In this document: piece by piece, positions 45,235-57,777 of the stretch
How the letters are laid out: each line of letters opens with the position of its first letter
Position numbering within the stretch: the first letter of the stretch is position 1
The notes under the pieces: generated by a model
What the model saw: only the letters and a program-made list of their open reading frames with translations
Database searches by the model: none
What the model was told of the DNA's origin: nothing
Program-made: the position numbers and the translations under genes
NCBI GenBank assembly: GCA_030062745.1
Contig: CP099854.1
Location: 8,086,014-8,150,013 of the forward strand
DNA: 64,000 bases
DNA from: Capitulum mitella
Taxonomy: Eukaryota; Arthropoda; Thecostraca; Pollicipedomorpha; Pollicipedidae
Direction of reading: 5' to 3'

Positions 45235-47591
45235 ACACTCTCAAAACACTCTCTGGCAAAACACAGAAGGAAATTACCTTCAAATCCAGTTCTGGCCCCA
45301 CCACATTTCAAAATATCAAAACGGTCCCATATCTATGTGCGGAATTCAAATCCACTGTCGGCGATGCACTCAGGATTTGAACTGCATCCCGACAGCAGTT
45401 GGAGACCCAGAGGCCAGAAACCTTGAGAACGTCGAACTCGGCCTTGAACGGCTGACAAATGGCGCCGATCTATAGATGGAGATATTTATCGGAACTCTTC
45501 TGAATTTTACTTTAAGCTACTTTAGAGGCGAGGACTTTTTGGGCTAGGAAAATGATTTTGTTGCATTTGCAGATGACAAGGTCTATTGGTTACATTCCCA
45601 AACAAAGTTTCTGTTTCATTTGAAAAAAACGCGCATGCAAGCACAAATCAGACGTAACCGTGGTCCAGACCAATGTCAGTTTTAGGAAATCCTAAAACAT
45701 ATTTTGTTCCTCCCTATCGTCCTCACTCCCTTATGTCCTGATCAAATTGCCTCTGTGCCAGATACATATACCAGTGGAAGTTATTAGCAAATGCAGGAGA
45801 TATAGCGACATACAAAAATTTTGGTACGTTTACGGCTACGTGAGCGTAAACGTTCTCTGAGTTAACCTATATCGGATGATCGTATTTTCCTTCCACATAA
45901 GTCTCATCTGTTGCAATTCGAAAACCAAAATCTTGTGAGACACTACGTCGAAGATTAATCCCATGTCTGGATCTAATACATTAAGCACTTCGCTAGCAGT
46001 TTTGTCTGCCCAGACGCAGCTGTCACGCTCCATAAAACTTGGTGGTCAGCATGGACATCCCATGGAGATTAAACGGCACAATTCCTTTTCAGGAAAGGCA
46101 GTACATTTTTATCGTGGCGCCCAAACTTTCGCGAGCCGCTCACGGTCGTTTGGCCGAAGTATCGAGACGCTCGACTTTCGACGGCTCCCGTTCGACTGCC
46201 AGACCGCTGTCTCCAGCAGTCCGTCAACCGACAGCTGCCGGCCGTCAGCCGTCGACTGACGACCGCGTGACAGCCGTGACAAACGTGACGGACTTACGGC
46301 GGTCAGATTCTCCTCTCGACATCCGGACAGATTGTCACGTGGTCGTATCGTTATAGTTACGCCGAGTGACGCACCTTCCGTGACCAAAACTCAGTCCACA
46401 TCTCCGATTCTGTCCACGATGACTCCGTTTTTCATGTTTTCCTTGTTTCCCGGGTTGACATAGACTGCGCTTATCTGGGTAACATGTGCCTGAGAGTACG
46501 TAAGCCTATCTCACACAAGAATTCCATGAAGAGTTTTGTGCATGGATGTAATGGAGAAAAAACGGTAACAATTTCTGCCAACGAGATTTTCAACCACGAA
46601 ATTTCCACCGCCAAAAACTCGAAGACCCAAAATCTTCTCAAAGGCAGATTTCTTCGATTTTTCTTATAAAGCTTTTCGATTCAGTTTTCTGCTTACAAAG
46701 GCATTCAAGGAATGCTTTTGCAAGAAGAAAACACGTCATGCTTCCCGGGATCCTTCGGGGAATTGGAATGAATGGAGGACAAACTGCAAATAGTTCATGT
46801 CGATTGATCTAATTTCGTTGGATTACAAAAATGCCGTTTATTTTTTAAATGGACTGAAAAAAATCGATTGAATGAAAAAAATGATTGAAAACAAATTTAG
46901 GGCAAAAACATACCTTCCAAAAATGCCAGGAGATAGCCGAAAAGACATTCCTCTGACGATAGGGATGACGATGTTCGGTGGGCATAAACAACATTAGGGA
47001 AAGGCAATTTTTATCCTTCAACAACAAGTGTGCGTGTCACGGATGGAAAAGGGAATGCCTTTTTATTATTAATGAAAGCGTAATTGGCACTCTTAAAGTT
47101 CAGGAAAGGGAAGTCATTCAATTAAGGTATAAGTGAAACTTCGAGGCGCAGCTCAATGCAATAATCAGCAGAGTAAGATTTATGACGCGAAGTTAAACTG
47201 CTCTGGCCAACTTCCAGCCCGAGTCTGAGCCCTCGGGCGGCCTCGCGCCCGGAGGCTTCGAAGCCGAGATTGAGCCTCTGCCGCGACGCTCGACCTCGAT
47301 CCCCTCCGCCACCGTGACGTTAATCAAGCTGACGTCGCCGTTCGTCAGGGCCGACGACGCGCGGCTCCGTGACGCGGCGTGACGCGGCGCGTGACGTCGT
47401 AACATCGGGGCGCCAGCGACCATGGGTCCCGGGAAGCATGCTTGCGGTGGGCGATCTCGCGGTGGATCAGGCCTGGCCGGCGGCCGCGGACGACAGCTGA
47501 TGTCGTCACAGCGTTCCTGACGTGCACCGGCGAGCGCCGGCACTCGGAGACCGTGTCGTCACCGGCCGGCCGGTCCCGGTGGGGGCGGGGC
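45232..47591. other. Unassigned; CpG-rich at 46100-46400 and 47200-47560
   Basis: No gene recognised. A 32-codon frame at 47422-47520 (MGPGKHACGG...) has an excellent start context, GCGACCATGGG, but no splice donor and no recognised content. The middle (46480-47160) is AT-rich. Confidence 0.35.
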
Positions 47592-47850
47592 GTCTGGGTG
47601 GGGTGGTGCATGGTCTCTGGTGTGTGGTCTGGGTGGGGCGGTGCGTGGTCTCTGGTGTAGGTCGGGGTGGTGCGGTGCGTGATCTCTGGTGCGTGGTCGG
47701 GGTGGGGCGGTGAGTAGTCTCCAGTCTCTGGCGCGGTCTCAGGTGTGTAACCTGAGTGGGGCGGTGTGTGGTCTCAGGTGTGTGGTTGGGGTGGGGCGGT
47801 GCGTAGTCTCTGGTCTCTGGTGCGTGCGTGGTCTCTGGTGTGTGGCCGGG
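47592..47850. repeat. G-rich minisatellite, 35-bp unit
   Basis: GGTCTCTGG-type words start at 47612, 47647, 47681, 47716, 47770 and 47805, mostly 35 apart. Each unit carries GGGTGGGGCGGTG. One unit is expanded by 19 bases. The 152-codon minus-strand frame across it (His-Arg-Pro-Thr-rich) is a by-product of the repeat. Confidence 0.85.
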
Positions 47851-48001
47851 GTCAAGGTGTTGCGCTCTCACCGATACTGGATGCGGAGCAATGCCCTCAG
47901 GCTGCGCGGACATATTGACAAAGCTTTGACAGGCATCAAGCCGTTTTCGTTTGTCTTGTGTCACAAAATTCAGTGCAGGCGGCTAGCACAACCATTTTAA
48001 A

Positions 48002-48493
48002 TTGTATTACCAAGGCCTAAAAATTAAAGGTGAAGCAGAGCTCAAAATTTCCTTTCACTGTCATGCTCCCGTATCTCCGTGTCTTTCTCCGAGAACGAAT
48101 GAGACAGTTTTTGGCCTTCTAGTCCGGGTGATCACGATAGAAAGGGTGAGACCGTCGGACTTCCCCTCCAGTTTCCCAGAATTCCGGAAGTTCCCTCCCC
48201 CGCCCCGTTTCCCGAAACGTCGAATTGTCCACCCCAGTTTCCTGCAGCTAGATCCAGAAAGGTCTTCCTGCTCTTCGATTATCAAAGCGTCATTTTTCTC
48301 GCAGCCTGATAAACTGCTGACAAACGACAATAAATATCCGCGGCATATCTCAATATTGACCCACAAAGGGAGACAGGTCCATCCTCCCAGTCCCGTGAAT
48401 CACGCTGACCTTGCAGAACACGGGGCTACGTCGGTCATCCCTCTCGGAGAATTTCCGAGCCGTCTTGTAGTTTTTGCTCGCGGCACACCGCGC

Positions 48494-48541
<48 letters not shown>

Positions 48542-48811
48542 TCCTTCTCTTCCCCCCTCTCTCTCCCCTCTCTCCCTCTCTTCCTGGTCATAGTAGCACC
48601 CTCAGTGTCCAGCTGCCTTCAGAACGAGACGAAAAAATCTACAAAGCTCCATTTTTTTGTCTTGCGAATACGGCAGCTTAGTTTTGATTCCTGTCATCAT
48701 TTATTTTTTCAATGCCTCGCGTATACAGCAAAGCAATCATCATTATCTGCGTCAGGGAGGCACAGCGACAACAGGCCTCAGCAGACGCCGACAGCGGGCC
48801 ACAGTAGCTGA
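48002..48811 (+). CDS. Long open frame, 269 codons, unknown
   Basis: The longest open frame outside the transposase and minisatellites. It starts MYYQGLKIKGEAELK and includes a Ser/Pro/Phe-rich middle, a Leu-Ser run made by the CT repeat at 48499-48539, and no recognisable domain. The strand is pyrimidine-rich, which removes stops by itself, so chance is the most likely explanation. It is listed because its length is unusual for this window. It lacks a clear start context and any splice or promoter support. Confidence 0.12.
48499..48539. repeat. CT microsatellite
   Basis: CT repeated about twenty times, followed by an imperfect pyrimidine stretch to 48583. Confidence 0.95.
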
Positions 48812-48862
48812 CTACAGCGGGACTCAGCAGCTGACGAGGACAGCGGGTCAGGGCAGCTGAAG
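48790..48862. repeat. Short tandem repeat, about 25-bp unit, three copies
   Basis: ACAGCGGG...CAGCTGA recurs three times with period 24 to 27 (ACAGCGGGCCACAG, ACAGCGGGACTCAG, ACAGCGGGTCAGGG). Confidence 0.65.
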
Positions 48863-49400
48863 GCGCTGCGAATAGCGCGCTCCGCCCCCTCGCCCTCCGT
48901 CCCCGGACCTCCCACAGGCTCCATTGCCGCCAGCAGAATCGGAACTGCGATCGTGGTTGCGGGAAACAGACAGTTCGCCGTCCCGAAAACAACAGAAGCC
49001 ATCGCCCGTGCAATGTCACCCCACGAGCGGAGGTCCTATGACCGTAGATGTTACGGGTGCAGGCCTGCCCAGCGCGGGATAAATGAACGGTACGTCCGGC
49101 CGGACCTGCGCAAACCTACCGCCGTCCCCGCGCTTCCGGCCGGAGTTTTATCTGGCAGACGCCTCGGTCCGGCAGCGTCAGCAGACGACGCCCATTTCCT
49201 GCCGAGACGTAATCCGTGACGCTGCACCCCCTCCCCTCCCGCCTGCTGCCCGTCGTCTGGAGGGGCGTCCCCAGCGGTCGACGGCGGCCGGGCCGATGGC
49301 TGTCGAGGACTCCCACTGCCTCACTGCGTCGTCATTTCGAGGGCGTCATAAGCCACGGCTCGGCGGCCGTCCCGGGCCGTCGTCTTGCCGCGGCGCAACG
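48863..49400. other. Unassigned CpG-rich sequence
   Basis: No gene recognised. GC- and CpG-rich from about 48840 to 49760 with overlapping frames on both strands, including a 138-codon plus-strand frame (49083-49499) of no recognised content. Confidence 0.35.
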
Positions 49401-49606
49401 CATCCGTCAACACGCAGCGGACGACGTCACCAGCTGTCATTACTGAACCAGCGCGTCCGTCAACGCCCATCGGACAGGACCAGCAGCCGTCATTGCTGAA
49501 TTAGCCCGTCCGTCAACACGCACCAGACAGGACCACCGGCTGTCGTTGCTGAATCAGCGCGTCCGTCAACACCCCCCAGGCAGGACCAGCAGCCGTCATT
49601 GCTGAC
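49401..49606. repeat. Tandem repeat, 53-bp unit, four copies
   Basis: CATCCGTCAACACGCAGCGG at 49401 and CGTCCGTCAAC at 49454, 49507 and 49560 mark units of 53 bases; each also carries GTCATTGCTGAA or a variant. The fourth is slightly short. Confidence 0.85.
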
Positions 49607-50553
49607 GGATAGAGGGTAGGAACGCCTCTGGCTTTCCGCCGCGCCGCCCGCCCCGAGCCTTCGACGTTCTCCGCCTCGCCGGCAGCGACGGCCGCGTCTG
49701 GACATTCCCAGACCGGCGTGACCACCCGGTCTGCCGCTGTCGCCGCGTGACGCGGGGCACAGTTGCTTATCACAGGCAGAAGCGAAGGGTCAGCAGAAGA
49801 GCGTTGTTTCTGAGGAAAAGGTCTCGAGCGTTTTGTGTTCTGTTTTGTGCTAGGTGGTGGTTTTATACTGCTGCAAAGGATACCATTCCACGTCGTTTGT
49901 TTGGAAGAAGCTTTTCATTGTTTGCGAAGCACTTAACCCAGCACCGCCTGGGGGGTGCGAAATTGGTCACCCTCCTCGGTGTTTAATACATAGCTTCTAA
50001 ACCGTTAGCGCCAGCCGAAATAAGTTTTCATGATCACAGTCTGTCAAACAATGTTACATATTCTGACATCAGAGCCATTTCCATGGTAGGTCAGGCCATG
50101 GAGACAAGACGTTATAAGTGAACCTTTGCATGCCTGTTTTTGCCTCTTCGGGTGGTGGCACGAACATGTTTCGATCTTTGAAAATTTTCGCGACTATAAT
50201 GCATCGATTATTTGGATCTGCATATGACACGGTACTCAAAAGGATATACAACCGAGTCACGTCAACATTACAGGTCATGCTAGATCACATGAAAACTCTT
50301 GAACATGATTTGCATTGTGGGTAATAGAAGTGGTTGCCGCTGAGCTTCTCCACCGTTCAGGTAAGATAAGCAAATCTATATCCGCCTTTAGCGAGGTCCA
50401 CGAAACGCATCGCGAGGACATGCCAAGTCATATCATAGGCAGGTGTTAAAACGGCGCCATTGTTTTTGGAAGATCGTTCAGCAGCAGCAGAGAGCAATTC
50501 CTAGTCAGAAAAAGAAAGGAAGATCTGGAAAATGAAGAGGATCTGGAGGGTTC
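49607..50553. other. Unassigned; lone TTAACCC end at 49933
   Basis: No gene recognised. TTAACCCAGCACCGCCTGGG at 49933 resembles the ends of the TTAA elements in this window, but no matching opposite end was found. Confidence 0.35.
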
Positions 50554-51771
50554 TTAACCCTATTCCCGGAGGGCTAGACGGTATGGCCGATTCCCGGCAG
50601 GGGGGCGGATTCGGCCCCCCCCCCCTGAGATCTCGAGAACTACTTATCCGATTTCATCGCAACAAACGGCAATCGATTTGCCGTGACGTGAACTACATTT
50701 TGATAAAAAGAAATTTTCAAAATTTTGAAATTTGTGGATACAGGGGGGCAAAAATGTCAAAATGTGGGTACTTTTGGACTTCTTATAACTCCGTTGTTTA
50801 TGGACCGATTTCGATGAAACTGGCATCAATCGAGAGATTATGGATAGGGCTTTTACCATGGGTATGCAAATTTGAAATTTTGAGAAAATTCATGGGCGTT
50901 CACAGGGTTTCAAAAATAGGGGGATTAGTTTTCTAATAACGGAATGAACAAAAGAGGCCAAAACACTTTTTTAGCTTCTGCTAGTCATGTTATGCTAAAG
51001 AAGTACAAATCGCATTACAATGTTTGTATAATGTTAGCATAGGCGGTGCCAGGGACATGAAAAAGGGGGAACTGTCATGGTCACACGTTTCTCAGATCAA
51101 CTTGTGACCTTTGACCTTAAATGACCTCCAGTGACCTTGGGGTCACCTGGAATGATGTCGTGTGCATTCAGTATTATCTGTAAACGTTTTTAATCGATTA
51201 AATTCACTCTATTCCAAAAAATTCATTTTTTGTCTTTTGCGATATAGGGTACGTGCACTGACATTTTAGGTCATAGCTCCGTGACCCGACCTGATATCAA
51301 GCTGAAACTTGGTACACAAGTAGAAGGCATCTTTCTACGTCATATATATTCCGGGTTTGGCATTTGAAAAAACGGCGCCGGAATTATTGCGAAAAAAACA
51401 AATTTTGACTTTTGACCTTGACCTGACCTTGTTAAGTGACCTCAGATAAACAAAATTACATATGCACATTGCCCAACTATTTAGCTATATATTCATATGA
51501 AGTTTTAAGTTCTATCTTAAGAACTCTGTTTTTGGCAGACATTTTCCTTTTACCCTCAACATGGCCAAAAATGACATGAGGTGCCTCCCAAAAACGTTGC
51601 CTGGCTCCGCCCCTGAGCAAAATAGAATTTCGAAATTTTGTCACGGCGCGTAGAAGGAATAGCTAGGAAAATTCACCAAGTTTCGTGAAGCTGCGTTAAA
51701 AAGCCTGGAATTGGCAAGCAAAAAACCCGAGGGGGGGCGGATTCCCCCCCCCCTGCCGGGAATAGGGTTAA
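50554..51771 (+). mobile_element. piggyBac-like family A, complete copy
   Basis: TTAA (50554-50557), then CCCTATTCCCGGAGGGCTAG; closes CCGGGAATAGGG-TTAA (51768-51771). Length including flanks is 1218 bases. Subterminal C- and G-rich blocks can pair across the element. The middle contains a perfect TGACCTTTGACCT at 51105-51117 and further TGACCT words. No open frame of use. Nearly identical to the copy at 54930. Confidence 0.85.
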
Positions 51772-54700
51772 GAAGAGGCAAAGCAGCAGCTCCTAGTCAG
51801 AAAAATAAAAATGACTATCTGTCGTGATCCGGCTTGACTTTGATCCGGTGAAAACCAGACAGAGCAGATCTGATTATCACGAAATGTTATTTCAGTTCTG
51901 CATTCGACGCAGTTAAGAATGCCAGCGATAAAATACTGCTCGTTGGCAGAAAGACTAATGAAACCTTATCTGACCTGACCGAGACTGACCTTGGCTGAAT
52001 GAAAAGCAGGTAATGCAAAACTGATCAGCGGAAGGTTTCATATCAGTCCTTTTGTGACGTGGGTCAAAATGGTTGCGAGTAAGTACCGATCTTTGGCGAG
52101 CAAGGTAACGCCCCAATATTTCACCCGATCCAGGTTGACCTTGACCAGACATTGTTTAACATTAGGATGTGCTTCTGATCATAAAAAAACATTTTATGTG
52201 ATACCCAGTTAAAGGCTCGAAAGCTATTATTGCCGAAGATGTGATGCACGAGAGGTGTCGGTATTTGTGACGTCGTGTTATGCGTTTTACGTGACCTGTG
52301 ACATCATCAGTCATGCGACCAGGGCTAACATCACATTTTTTCCGAATTACAAGACTCAGGGCTATTGATTGGTGGTGAATCGGCCCAGATCCGACATTTT
52401 GCCTCTTATCGTCCGAGACCTGATCTGACCCGACCTGTCCTTGACGCTTATGTCATTCAAGAACACATTAGCATGAGTATAGCGATCAAATGGCATTCGT
52501 TTTACATTCGCAACTTTACCTACTCACAAGATAGGAATGTTACAAGATCTCAGCTTTGCTGAACCGATGTGGCCTTATATGTATGTAATTTTATATGTAT
52601 GTAATTAATCTTTTTTGCTGACATCAGTTGCCAGACCAAGCACTCGTGAGGTGACCCCAAAATATATGCCTAAAGGAACTTCACTTGCGTGCCAGTTTCG
52701 ACATAAATCGGTGCTGCGTTCCGATGACTGTTGACCTGACGGGACCTGAGAAGTAGCAAATTAGTTTTCGAAAATGAAAAAAACGTTCCTGGCCCGTTTT
52801 GGGCCATTCGGTACTCAAAAACAGTTTATAGGACCACCACATTTGCTTTTACTGTCCACAGCTTTTTGCCGTCATGACACGGCCTGGTTTGACCTCTTGA
52901 CCCTGGATTATTCTCTCAGAATCGATCAACATGCGTTCTTCGTAAAACATGACGAGCTTTTAATTGGTGCCACTCTTATTTCCGTTGCCCTCCTAGCTTC
53001 CGAGACCATGCGGATTCTCGAGGCCTCTCCCCCCCGCCGATAACCGAAAGGCGACTGGGACACCGGGAAGTGCGCAGGTTGAAAACCAATAACGCCTTCC
53101 CCAGAATGAGTAATACCGAGGTGCGGGCACATAATATCCGGTCCTTGGGGCCTTCATATTCTCGGCGTAAACGCAATCGCCAACGCATTGCCAATATCCC
53201 CTCTTCGGTGCACCAGTGAGAATTGGAGCACCGACTAGTATGACGTAATTCAGCTGGGTTCTGGGTCACAAGTGGTAGGACGGGTGCGTGGGCCGTTTGC
53301 GGGAACATCTCGCAAACGAAACAAATCAGCTGTACGCTTCTGCGTCGCGGTGTTCGGTTAGGTGGAAATGACCGTGCTGATCATTTTCGATAGCCCCGAC
53401 GGTGTTTGACCCCTCTTCCCGGTGTTATCTACCAGGTGCGTCGGAGGGTCCATTAGAGAAAAGAGCTATGATTTCTCTAGAAGATTAAGAAGGGGTGAAA
53501 GTGGCCTATTCCGATTGAAGAGTATCAACATTTGACAGCAAACGAATATCTGAGTGCAGATAAGAGAAAACAAAAAGAATGTCGTGAATGGCGACTTGAC
53601 CTTTCCGGAAGTGGCCGGCTGTATTCGCCCTACATTCGCCCAGGAAGTTAACGGCGTCACCTTTGATCGTCGAGAACATCTCTACTTTACGGAGAGAGTT
53701 GGCTGCATCGATGAAGGCTACGTATTTTGCGAGAACTCTATGAGGCCGAACTATCTGCTTTCCGCGAGAGACCACCAAGTTTTACGCTTACGAATTTTAC
53801 TGCGAACCATTTCGATGTGACCTCACTGACTTCGCGCAAGCCTGTGCAATCGCGAGTACATTGCGACAGCGATATGCCTACAGGGACTGAAATATTCCGG
53901 TATCTTCCGTCGAGCACTCAGAAGGCGCTCATGGGAGATTAGTGGACTCTGGAGGACACGGAAGCCTCACAAAGAATGCGCGGTTCCAAAAATACTCGCC
54001 ATCAATCGAGGTTCACCTTTTCCTTGACCTCGGCCACATTGTACCGACGCTGGAAAGGTCACCTGGCCAGACCAAACGCCACACGAAAACTGCGTCAATA
54101 CACTAGGCGGCGAGGTAAATCCACGCTGCAAAGATGGCTTCCAGCAGCAGAATTCATGTTAGTTATCACGCACTGCTATTATTGTTGAATCATACGCACT
54201 ACTATACTATTACATTTATACATACACACACCACACACTGCTAGAGAAATTGCGGTGTTTCTGGAACCTGTTTCCGTTTTCGCTTTAACGCAGAAGATTG
54301 AGAGACTTCAGCACGTGTCACAGACCCTGAAGCTGGCTGGCGTCCAGTCAGTTGAAGTATTGTGTACATGAGTCGGGTTGCCTTTCTCCTCGCATTTCTT
54401 ACCGTTAACGCGAAACTCTCCTTACATGCTGCGCCCTGAACAAAGCCTTCATAAGGCAAACTTTTGCTATATTGCAACATCCTTATGTCCGACAGTTGCG
54501 AGGCCTGCTGGGCGGCCTCACGCTACCTGAATGGACCAAAGGGCATCACGCGACCTTCTGCCAAAACGTGTTTCAATCTGATTGGTCGGGATGACTTAAC
54601 GGTTGCATTGCTTCTAGCCCCCACCTCGGACAGCAGGCCGAGAATAAAGCCACCGCATTCCATCTCTCTCTCTATATCTCTCTCTCTCTCTCGGCTGAAG

Positions 54701-54929
54701 CCATACAGCGCGCGGGAGCCTGTGAGTCTTGTGATGTGTGACGGGTATTTGCTGTTCTTAACGTGTGAAATTGTAACAGTGTTCTTCACGAGCTGCGTCG
54801 GCCTTACGGGCTTAGGGTTGGGCCTGGGCCTGGGCTGGGCTGGGCTCGAATTTTTGGAAATCCATTGGGCCTGTATCGGCTCGGGCCGGGCCTTACCTTT
54901 GCTCACCTCCAAAAAAGTCCGGCTTTGGC
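51772..54929. other. Unassigned; AGGTCA-rich to 52750, CT repeat at 54663-54692
   Basis: No gene recognised. 51830-52750 contains several TGACCTGACC-type phrases. Two overlapping frames at 53554-53942 (88 and 71 codons) look mildly protein-like but match nothing I know. A G-rich GGGCCTGGGCCTGGGC stretch lies at about 54820-54840. Confidence 0.35.
54663..54692. repeat. CT microsatellite
   Basis: CT repeated with one TATAT interruption. Confidence 0.85.
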
Positions 54930-56146
54930 TTAACCCTATTCCCGGAGGGCTAGACGGTATGGCCGATTCCCGGCAGGGGGGGCGGATTCGGCCCCCCCCC
55001 CCTGAGATCTCGAGAACTACTTATTCGATTTCATCGCAACAAACGGCAATCGATTTGACGTGACGTGAACTACATTTTGATAAAAAGAAATTTTCAAAAT
55101 TTTGAAATTTGTGGATACAGGGGGGCAAACATGTCAAAATGGGGGGTACTTTTGGATTTCTTATAACTCCGTTGTTTATGGACCGATTTCGATGAACTGG
55201 CATGAATCGAGAGATTATAGATAGGGCTTTTACCATGGGTATGCAAATTTGAAATTTTGAGAAAATTCATGGGCGTTCACAGGGTTTCAAAAATAGGGGG
55301 ATTAGTTTTCTAATAACGGAATTAACAAAAGAGGCCAAAACACTTTTTTAGCTTCTGCTAGTCATGTTATGCTAAAGAAGTACAAATCGCATTACAATGT
55401 TTGTATAATGTTAGCATAGGCGGTGCCAGGGACATAAAAAAGGGGGAACTGTCATGGTCACACGTTCTTCAGATCAACTTGTGACCTTTGACCTTAAATG
55501 ATCTCCAGTGACCTTGGGGTCACCTGGAATGATGTCGTGTGCATTCAATATTATCTGTAAACGTTTTTAATCGATTAAATTCACTCTATTCCAAAAATTC
55601 ATTTTTTGTCTTTTGCGATATAGGGTACGTGCACTGACATTTTAGGTCATAGCTCCGTGACCCGACCTGATATCAAGCTGAAATTTGGTACACAAGTAGA
55701 AGGCACCTTTCTACGTCATGTGTTTTTTGGGTTTGGCATTTGAAAAAACGGCGCCGAAATTATTGCGAAAAAACAAATTTTGACTTTTGACCTTGACCTG
55801 ACCTTGTTAAGTGATTTCGGAGGAACAAAATTTTGTGTGCACATTGCCCAAGTATTTGGCTATATATCGATATAAAGTTTTAAGTTCTATCTTAAAAACT
55901 CTGTTTTTGGCAGACATTTTCCTTTTACCCTCAACATGGCCAAAAATGGCATGAGGTGCCTCCCAAAAACGTTACCTGGCTCCGCCCCTGAGCAAAATAG
56001 AATTTCGAAATTTTGTCACGGCGCGTAGAAGGAATAGCTAGGAAAAGTGACAAAGTTTCGTGAAGCTGCGTTTAAAAAGCCTGGAATTGGCAAGCAAAAA
56101 ATCCGAGGGGGGGCGGATTCCGCCCCCCTGCCGGGAATAGGGTTAA
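54930..56146 (+). mobile_element. piggyBac-like family A, complete copy
   Basis: TTAA at 54930-54933 and 56143-56146, same ends as the copy at 50554 and nearly identical throughout. Differences include GATTTGACGTG for GATTTGCCGTG near the left end and one missing A in GATGAACTGGC. Perfect TGACCTTTGACCT at 55482-55494. No protein is encoded. Confidence 0.85.
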
Positions 56147-56659
56147 AGAGAGCCTTATTGTCACATCTACAGGTATGAACGATCCATTGTTTTTCATCTG
56201 ACGTGATTCACGCTTGAATTAATGCAATTTTAAACACGAATTATGTGCAGTTTTAAGAGCCTGCCATAGGCTATGACTTTACAACGATGAACGGCTTTGT
56301 TTTTGGCCCGGGCCAGACCAGAATGAACGTGGGCTGAGCTGGTATCTCTAAGAAAGAGTCTGTAGCGAACGTTGGTGAACAAGAACTCTCCGCGCACCTG
56401 TATGTCGTCACGAACGATAGCCGGGCCTCCGGCTAAACATATCGCCAGAGGGCGGTGTACGAGCCGGGGGACGAAGGGGAATGCCCCGACGCCCTTATTT
56501 TTGCCCAAGGTGCGGGCGCCCCCTTTATGCCATGGCAGAGAGAAAAAACTCGATTTTTGACGAGAAATGAAAAAAGCACTTCTTAGACATGGGCCGAAAT
56601 GTGGCCGACATCCGGGGAGTTTTTGAGAAGGCGTTTTTCGACCTTGTGAGCAAGAGTGA
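56147..56659. other. Unassigned spacer
   Basis: No gene recognised. Short open frames only. Confidence 0.4.
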
Positions 56660-57760
56660 GCCTCCAGGCGCCCCTCCTCTATGTACAGATCGAGAATTCG
56701 TCGTGGACTCGACGTCCTTTACAGGCCAGGTGCCCCTCGTACAGACCAGGTAACCCCACATGCTCGGCGCCCCATGCAGGTGAAACACCCCTCTCCCCAT
56801 ATAGGTCGGGTAACTGCCATTGAGCGCCCCATAATGACCAGTGGCCAGGCGCCCCTCTCCCCGAACAGATGCGGTGCTTCTGACCAATTGGGCGCCCCTT
56901 ACGGACTATGCACGTCCATGAAGCAGGCACCCCTTACAAGCTAGTTGTCCTTGTACAGATCGGTCGCTCAGATCACCCTCTGCGTTCTTTGCAAGCGGGC
57001 GCTCCCGTATAGAGCAGGCCCCTTGACATACTTGGCGCCCTATACAGACCACACGCTCTTACAGGACTTGTCGCACTGTACAGACCAGGCACATATTACA
57101 AGGTTTGCACCCTTTACAGGTTGACCCCCCTAGAGATCACGAGCCCCGCTTGGCGCCATGTGACCATGCAGACGCAGCTCTCCTAAAGACTGAACCAGCA
57201 TCATCAGGCGCCCCTTGCATACCAGACCCCCGTTACAGGCCAGGGGCCCCGAACGGATCGGACTCCCCTCAAATATTCTGCGCCAGATACATTTGACGCA
57301 GACCAGACGCACCCACCCCGGACACATCAGGCGCTCTTCAGGGGCTTCAGGGGCTTCAGAGTTGGGCCCCTGAGGGACGCCCAACTCGGGCGTCCCTCAG
57401 GGGCTCGGCGCCCCTTAAAGACTAAGCGCCCTTACGACCAAGGAGCTTCCCCCCTTTCACCGTACAGATCAGGCGACAATCTGGGCGCCGTTGCGATCGT
57501 GTAGGCGAAACGCCCCAGGCGCCTCTCGCAGACTCACTGCTCCATACAGAGCAGTCGCCACCGTACATTCCACATAGCCCTCATGTACGTGGTGCCCTGT
57601 CCGGGCCAGGCATGTCTGACGAGGCAGGCGTCCCTCACAGGACAGGCGCTCGCCCCAGCGCTTCGTGCAGATAATGAGCCCGTCACGGATCCGGCGTCTT
57701 TTGCAAGCCAGACCTCCGTGCAAATCAGGCGTACCTCCAGCCGCCGCGCGCCAACACGGG
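56660..57760. repeat. Degenerate repeat of GCGCCCCTTACAGACCAG type
   Basis: Variants of GGCGCCCCTTACAGACCAGG recur dozens of times at irregular spacing (for example near 56668, 56730, 56768, 56824, 56850, 56892 and 57210). The repeat is too decayed to give one period; neighbouring units are roughly 18 to 40 bases apart. Two perfect hairpins lie inside. Confidence 0.55.
57366..57404. repeat. Perfect 17-bp hairpin
   Basis: GCCCCTGAGGGACGCCC, loop AACTC, then the exact complement. It lies in the degenerate GCGCCCC repeat. Confidence 0.9.
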
Positions 57761-57777
57761 CGGAGCGCCCGTGTTGG
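57751..57777. repeat. Perfect 12-bp hairpin
   Basis: CCAACACGGGCG, loop GAG, CGCCCGTGTTGG, at the right edge of the degenerate repeat. Confidence 0.9.

Noticed and set aside
45000-45426. Open frames of 112 and 126 codons with long Leu-Ser runs, and the minus-strand Arg-Glu frame
   Set aside because: They are produced by the CT microsatellite; flanking residues show no protein character.
47506-47964. 152-codon minus-strand frame rich in His, Arg, Pro and Thr
   Set aside because: By-product of the 35-bp G-rich minisatellite.
49933-49952. TTAACCCAGCACC as the end of another TTAA element
   Set aside because: No matching opposite end was found within a few kilobases.
53554-53942. Two overlapping plus-strand frames of 88 and 71 codons
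   Set aside because: Mildly protein-like, but no domain, splice site or promoter supports a gene.
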